NCBI GenBank assembly: GCA_963761655.1
Contig: CAVXHI010000004.1
Location: 62,001 to 126,000 of the forward strand
Length of the DNA stretch: 64,000 nt
From: RYN-122 sp963761655
GTDB lineage: Bacteria > Actinomycetota > Actinomycetes > Mycobacteriales > SCTD01
Direction: 5' to 3'
The notes under the pieces were generated by a model, which searched no databases, was not told where the DNA came from, and saw nothing but the letters and a program-made list of their open reading frames with translations. Each line of letters opens with the position of its first letter. The stretch's first letter is position 1. The position numbers and the translations under genes were made by a program. Positions 60,780 through 64,000 of this stretch are shown piece after piece.

Positions 60780-61927
60780 GACGCGCCTAGCCGGGGGGAC
60801 GCGGCGGCCCGGCAGGTCAGGGTCACCGGGTCGGCCCCGGCCAGGGCGGCGACGCGGGACGCGGCCTCGTCCAGGCGGGCCTCGGGCAGGCGTCCCGAGG
60901 AGACGGCCTGCACCAGGGCGTCGCGCATCCGGAGCGCCTGGTTCCCGTCCGTGGCCAGCACGGCGTCCGCCCCTGCGACGACGGCCCGGACGGCGGCCTC
61001 GGGGAAGTCGTAGCGCAGGTTCACGGCGCCCATGCCGACGCTGTCGGTCATCGCGACCCCCTGGAAGCCGAGCGAGCGGAGCAGGGCGTAGGCCTTCGGC
61101 GACAGGCTCGCCGGGAGCTCGCGGTCGAGGGCGGCGTACTGCAGGTGGTTGAGCATGACGACGGGGACCCCGGCGTCCACGGCCTGCTGGAACGGCACGA
61201 GGTCGGTGGTGCGCAGGTCCTCCACCGGAGCGTCGACGACGCCGGAGGCCCGGTGCGTGTCGGTCTGCGAGCGGCCCTGCCCCGGGAAGTGCTTGACGGT
61301 GGGGGCGACGTCCGCGTCGGACAGGCCGGCGGCGAAGGCCAGGGCGTAGCGGGCGGCGGTCGCGGGGTCGCTGCCGAAGGACCGGTCCCCGACGATGCCG
61401 CGCGACGGGCCGGCGTCGAGGTCGGCGACGGGGGCGAGGTCGAGGTCGACCCCGAGCCGGGCGAGCCGCTCGCCGAGGCCGCGGGCGAAGGTGCGCACCT
61501 GCTCGGGCGTCCGCGTGCGGGCCAGCGTCCGGGGGGCCGGGCCCGCGCCCACCACCGCCCGGGTCACCGCGACGCGGCCGGACTCCTCGTCGGTGGACAC
61601 CAGCAGCGGCCGCCCCGCCCGGGAGCGCAGCCCTGCGGCCAGCGCCGTGACCTGCGGGGCGGACACCACGTTCGGCTCGGACAGGAAGACGCCGCCGACG
61701 CCGAGGTCCACGACCGAGCGGGCCAGCGGTGCGTCGGCCGTCGTCACGCCCGGCAGGCCGACGACGAGGACGGACGCGGCCCGCAGCGCCAGGGGCGCGG
61801 GCGCGCAGGACGGCGCCGCCGACGGCTCCTGGACCGCCGCGACCGGAGGTGACGGGACCGCGGTCCGCTCCTGAGCACAGGCGGCGAGCAGACCGACGAC
61901 CAGCAGCAGGGCGGGGCGTCGGAGCAC
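60776..61927 (-). CDS. GH3 family beta-N-acetylhexosaminidase-like lipoprotein
   Basis: 383 residues. Lipobox LLAAC (C17). GH3 TIM-barrel with the NagZ-type loop KHFPGQG-RSQTDTH, where the usual KHFPGHG has Gln for His, and the nucleophile in AMTDSVGMGAVN. NagZ-like enzymes remove GlcNAc from peptidoglycan or chitin fragments; here attached outside the membrane. GTG follows TAGCCT by six bases. Confidence 0.9.
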   Translation of the reverse strand: MLRRPALLLVVGLLAACAQERTAVPSPPVAAVQEPSAAPSCAPAPLALRAASVLVVGLPGVTTADAPLARSVVDLGVGGVFLSEPNVVSAPQVTALAAGLRSRAGRPLLVSTDEESGRVAVTRAVVGAGPAPRTLARTRTPEQVRTFARGLGERLARLGVDLDLAPVADLDAGPSRGIVGDRSFGSDPATAARYALAFAAGLSDADVAPTVKHFPGQGRSQTDTHRASGVVDAPVEDLRTTDLVPFQQAVDAGVPVVMLNHLQYAALDRELPASLSPKAYALLRSLGFQGVAMTDSVGMGAVNLRYDFPEAAVRAVVAGADAVLATDGNQALRMRDALVQAVSSGRLPEARLDEAASRVAALAGADPVTLTCRAAASPRLGAS

Positions 61928-61933
61928 GCCGTC

Positions 61934-61939
61934 AGGCTA
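61934..61939 (-). promoter_or_regulatory. -10 box of the GH3-kinase operon
   Basis: TAGCCT on the minus strand, six bases before the GTG of the GH3 gene. Confidence 0.45.
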
Positions 61940-62017
61940 CGGGGACGGCGGCTGCCGGCAGCGCTGCACGGTGACCCGGTCGAGGCGGGCGGTCGGGTGT
62001 GAGGAAGGCTCGTCCCC

Positions 62018-62635
62018 GTGAGCGTCCTGCTGCTGGTCCGGCACGGTCAGGCGAGCTTCGGCGCGGCCGACTACGACGTCCTGTCCCCCCTCGGGCACCG
62101 GCAGGCGGGGCTGCTCGGCGATCGGCTGGCGGGCCTGGACGTCGCCCGCCTGGTCAGCGGGACGCTCTCGCGGCAGCAGGACACCGCCCGGGGCCTGCGC
62201 CGCGACGTCCCGCACGAGGTCGACGCCGGCTGGGACGAGTACGACGTCGTCGACGTCCTGAGCGGCGTGCCCGACCGGGAGGTCACCGACAACGCCTCGT
62301 TCCAGCTGCTGCTCGACGACGCCCTCGCCGCGTGGATGCGGGGCGAGGCCGACTACCGGGAGCCCTGGCCGGCCTTCCGCGAGCGCGTCACCGCCGCGCT
62401 GGACCGGGCCCTGTCCGGTCCCGGCACCACGGTCGTCGTCGCGTCGGCGGGCAGCATCGGCGTCGCGGCGGCGGCCCTGCTCGGTCTGCCCGACCCCGGC
62501 TGGGCCCGGCTGTCGCGCGTCATGGTCAACACCGGCACGAGCAAGGCGGTCCGCGGCCGGTCCGGCACCTCGTTCCTGTCCTTCAACGACCACGCCCACC
62601 TCGAGGCCGAGCCCGGCCTCGTCACCTACCGCTAG
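62018..62635 (+). CDS. histidine phosphatase family protein
   Basis: 205 residues. Catalytic RHG (R8-H9-G10 in LLLVRHGQASFG), later GTLSRQQDTA and the second His region (SAGSIGVAAAALL), which lacks the usual GH dyad and has Ser-Ala-Gly-Ser instead. The phosphatase role is likely but the second His is unclear. GTG with GAGGAAGG upstream. Followed by the SDR gene after eight bases. Confidence 0.83.
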   Translation: MSVLLLVRHGQASFGAADYDVLSPLGHRQAGLLGDRLAGLDVARLVSGTLSRQQDTARGLRRDVPHEVDAGWDEYDVVDVLSGVPDREVTDNASFQLLLDDALAAWMRGEADYREPWPAFRERVTAALDRALSGPGTTVVVASAGSIGVAAAALLGLPDPGWARLSRVMVNTGTSKAVRGRSGTSFLSFNDHAHLEAEPGLVTYR

Positions 62636-62643
62636 GAGCACCT

Positions 62644-63411
62644 GTGCCGAACCCCGCGCTGTTCGACCTCACCGGCAAGCAGGCCGTCGTCACCGGCGGC
62701 ACCCGCGGCATCGGCCTGATGATCGCCCGGGGCCTGCTCGACGCCGGCTGCTCGGTCGTCATCAGCAGCCGCAAGGCCGACGCCTGCGACGCCGCCGTCG
62801 CCGAGCTGTCCCCCCACGGTGCGGTCCGGGCGGTGCCGGCCGACCTGGGGCGCGAGGACGAGTGCGTCCGCCTGGCCGGCGCCGTCGACGGCCCGGTGCA
62901 CGTGCTGGTGAACAACGCGGGCGCGACCTGGGGCGAGCCGCTGGAGACCTATCCCGAGAGCGCCTGGGACAAGCTCGTCGACCTGAACCTCAAGAGCCCG
63001 TTCTTCCTCACCCGCGCCTTCCTGCCGGCGCTGCTCGCCGCGGCCTCGCTGGACGACCCGGCCCGGGTCATCAACGTCGGGTCGATCGACGGCATCCACG
63101 TGCCCGTCCTGCCGACCTACGCCTACTCCTCCACCAAGGCCGCGGTGCACCAGCTGACCCGGCACCTGGCCAAGGAGCTGTCGCCGCAGGGCATCACCGT
63201 CAACGCCATCGCCCCCGGGCCGTTCGAGAGCAAGATGATGGCCGCGACCCTGGACGCCTTCGGGTCGGAGATCGCGGCGGCCGCACCGCTGCGCCGGATC
63301 GGGCGGCCCGACGACATGGCCGGCACCGCGGTCTTCCTGGCCAGCCGCGCCGGCTCCTACATCACGGGTGCGGTCATCCCGGTCGACGGTGGCATCGCCA
63401 CGACGAAGTAG
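62644..63411 (+). CDS. SDR family oxidoreductase
   Basis: 255 residues. TGGTRGIG cofactor motif, NNAGA, Ser in VGSIDG, Tyr/Lys in YAYSSTKAA and a FabG-like C-terminus (PVDGGIATTK). NAD(P)-dependent; substrate not predictable. GTG with AGGAG in front. Part of a two-gene operon with the phosphatase. Confidence 0.92.
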   Translation: MPNPALFDLTGKQAVVTGGTRGIGLMIARGLLDAGCSVVISSRKADACDAAVAELSPHGAVRAVPADLGREDECVRLAGAVDGPVHVLVNNAGATWGEPLETYPESAWDKLVDLNLKSPFFLTRAFLPALLAAASLDDPARVINVGSIDGIHVPVLPTYAYSSTKAAVHQLTRHLAKELSPQGITVNAIAPGPFESKMMAATLDAFGSEIAAAAPLRRIGRPDDMAGTAVFLASRAGSYITGAVIPVDGGIATTK

Positions 63412-63412
63412 C

Positions 63413-64000
63413 TCAGGCCGTCCCGCAGGTCCGCAGCGCCAGCAGGGCCAGGCTGCGGGCCGACAGCAGGACGTCCTCGACGGGCACCTTCTCGCCGGGC
63501 CCGTGCGCGAGCAGGAGGTCGCCAGGGCCGTGGTGCAGCGTCGCGATGCCCGCTGCTGCGTAGAGCCGCAGGTCGGTCCCGGCGGTCAGGGCCCGCTCGG
63601 GCGGCGGGGCGCCGCCGGCGTCGGTGACCGCCTGCCGGACGGCCGGGAGCAGCGACGACCCGGCCGGCAGCTGGCCGCTGGCGAAGGCGCCGCCGAACCA
63701 CTCGACCTGCGCGGGGTGGTCGGTCAGCCACGGGTGCGACGTGCACGCCTGGGCCACGCACGCCTCGAAGGCCGCCCGGGCCGCCTCCACCGGCTCGCCC
63801 AGCCGCACGCCGTACCGCCCCTCGGCGACCAGCCGGTCGGGCACGGTGCTCGCCCAGTCCCCGGCCTGCACCCGACCGATCGAGAGGCCGTACGGGAGGG
63901 GGTGGGCGCCGAAGCGGGACGCGTCGGCGGACTGGCGCCGGGACTCCAGCCCCCGCAGCGCTGCGTGCACGTGGGCGAACAGGTCGACGGTGCTGACGCC
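63413..64000 (-). CDS. M20-type metallopeptidase, C-terminal part (5' end off window)
   Basis: The frame is open to the right edge, so about 196 residues of the C-terminal part are seen. It shows the dimerisation domain (VEAARAAFEACVAQAC) and the second metal-site half with TAGTDLRLYAAAGIATLHHGPGDLLLAHGPGEKVPVEDVLLSARSLALL (key parts GTDLRLY, GPGEKVPVED). This resembles ArgE/DapE/allantoate-type amidohydrolases. Substrate unknown. Confidence 0.8.
   Translation of the reverse strand, partial: GVSTVDLFAHVHAALRGLESRRQSADASRFGAHPLPYGLSIGRVQAGDWASTVPDRLVAEGRYGVRLGEPVEAARAAFEACVAQACTSHPWLTDHPAQVEWFGGAFASGQLPAGSSLLPAVRQAVTDAGGAPPPERALTAGTDLRLYAAAGIATLHHGPGDLLLAHGPGEKVPVEDVLLSARSLALLALRTCGTA

Noticed and set aside
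57924..61013. A 1029-codon open frame on the plus strand
   Set aside because: Antisense to prfC, kinase and GH3 genes; low-complexity product.
1..64000. tRNA, rRNA, CRISPR, transposase or integrase genes
   Set aside because: No cloverleaf with conserved loops, no regularly spaced repeats and no transposase or integrase motifs were found on either strand.

Overview
The window is about 75% G+C with very strong third-position GC bias, many GTG starts and chains of GTGA stop/start overlaps. It carries actinobacterial marker genes: a SigR/RsrA-type redox sigma/anti-sigma pair, a DtxR-family metalloregulator, an InhA/FabI-type enoyl reductase, a 24-codon bL37-like ribosomal protein and an Lsr2-type DNA-binding domain. 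It is chromosomal DNA of a member of the Actinomycetota; I cannot name the genus. No rRNA, tRNA, CRISPR, insertion sequence or prophage was found.

Layout. 0-9 kb: the end of a PAS-GGDEF-EAL c-di-GMP protein, aminopeptidase P, a small heat-shock protein, bL37, galE, sigR-rsrA, a DtxR-family repressor, an alpha/beta hydrolase and a methyltransferase. 9-19 kb: subtilisin-like protease, DksA/TraR-like protein, a LivH/LivMG/LivK-type ABC importer with a fused permease-ATPase, an SRAP protein, a lipoprotein, a frameshifted matrixin-type metalloprotease and rsgA. 19-39 kb: a surface polysaccharide region with DUF4012 protein, 2OG-Fe(II) oxygenase, a secreted GH39-like hydrolase behind a candidate c-di-GMP-I riboswitch, Wzy-like ligase/polymerase, Wzz-like protein, Wzx-like flippase, four GT4 glycosyltransferases, acetyltransferase, polysaccharide deacetylase, an initiating phosphoglycosyl transferase and cell-wall-anchored proteins. 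39-46 kb: acyl-CoA synthetase and type II fatty acid genes (fabD, fabG, acpP, fabI), an acyl-CoA dehydrogenase-like protein and an Lsr2 C-terminal-domain mini-protein. 46-64 kb: hisN, GT87, EamA transporter, HerA-like ATPase, msrA, DUF2382, K+/H+ antiporter, secDF, prfC, a LuxR response regulator, a PfkB kinase, a GH3 lipoprotein, a histidine phosphatase, an SDR and the end of an M20-type peptidase.

How they work together. The 19-39 kb genes form an almost complete Wzx/Wzy-type export system: one lipid-linked initiation enzyme, several glycosyltransferases, modifying enzymes, flippase, ligase/polymerase and chain-length protein. The c-di-GMP turnover protein at the left edge and the riboswitch candidate in front of the polysaccharide hydrolase suggest c-di-GMP control of matrix turnover.

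Two genome-wide habits stand out. Many genes have a TANNNT- or CANNCT-like -10 box exactly 6-8 bases before the start codon, which predicts leaderless mRNAs. Five genes for secreted, envelope or surface-polysaccharide proteins carry apparent single-base frameshifts, and a sixth locus (the ligase/GT4 junction) lacks a start codon. These are either assembly indels or real decay/phase variation.
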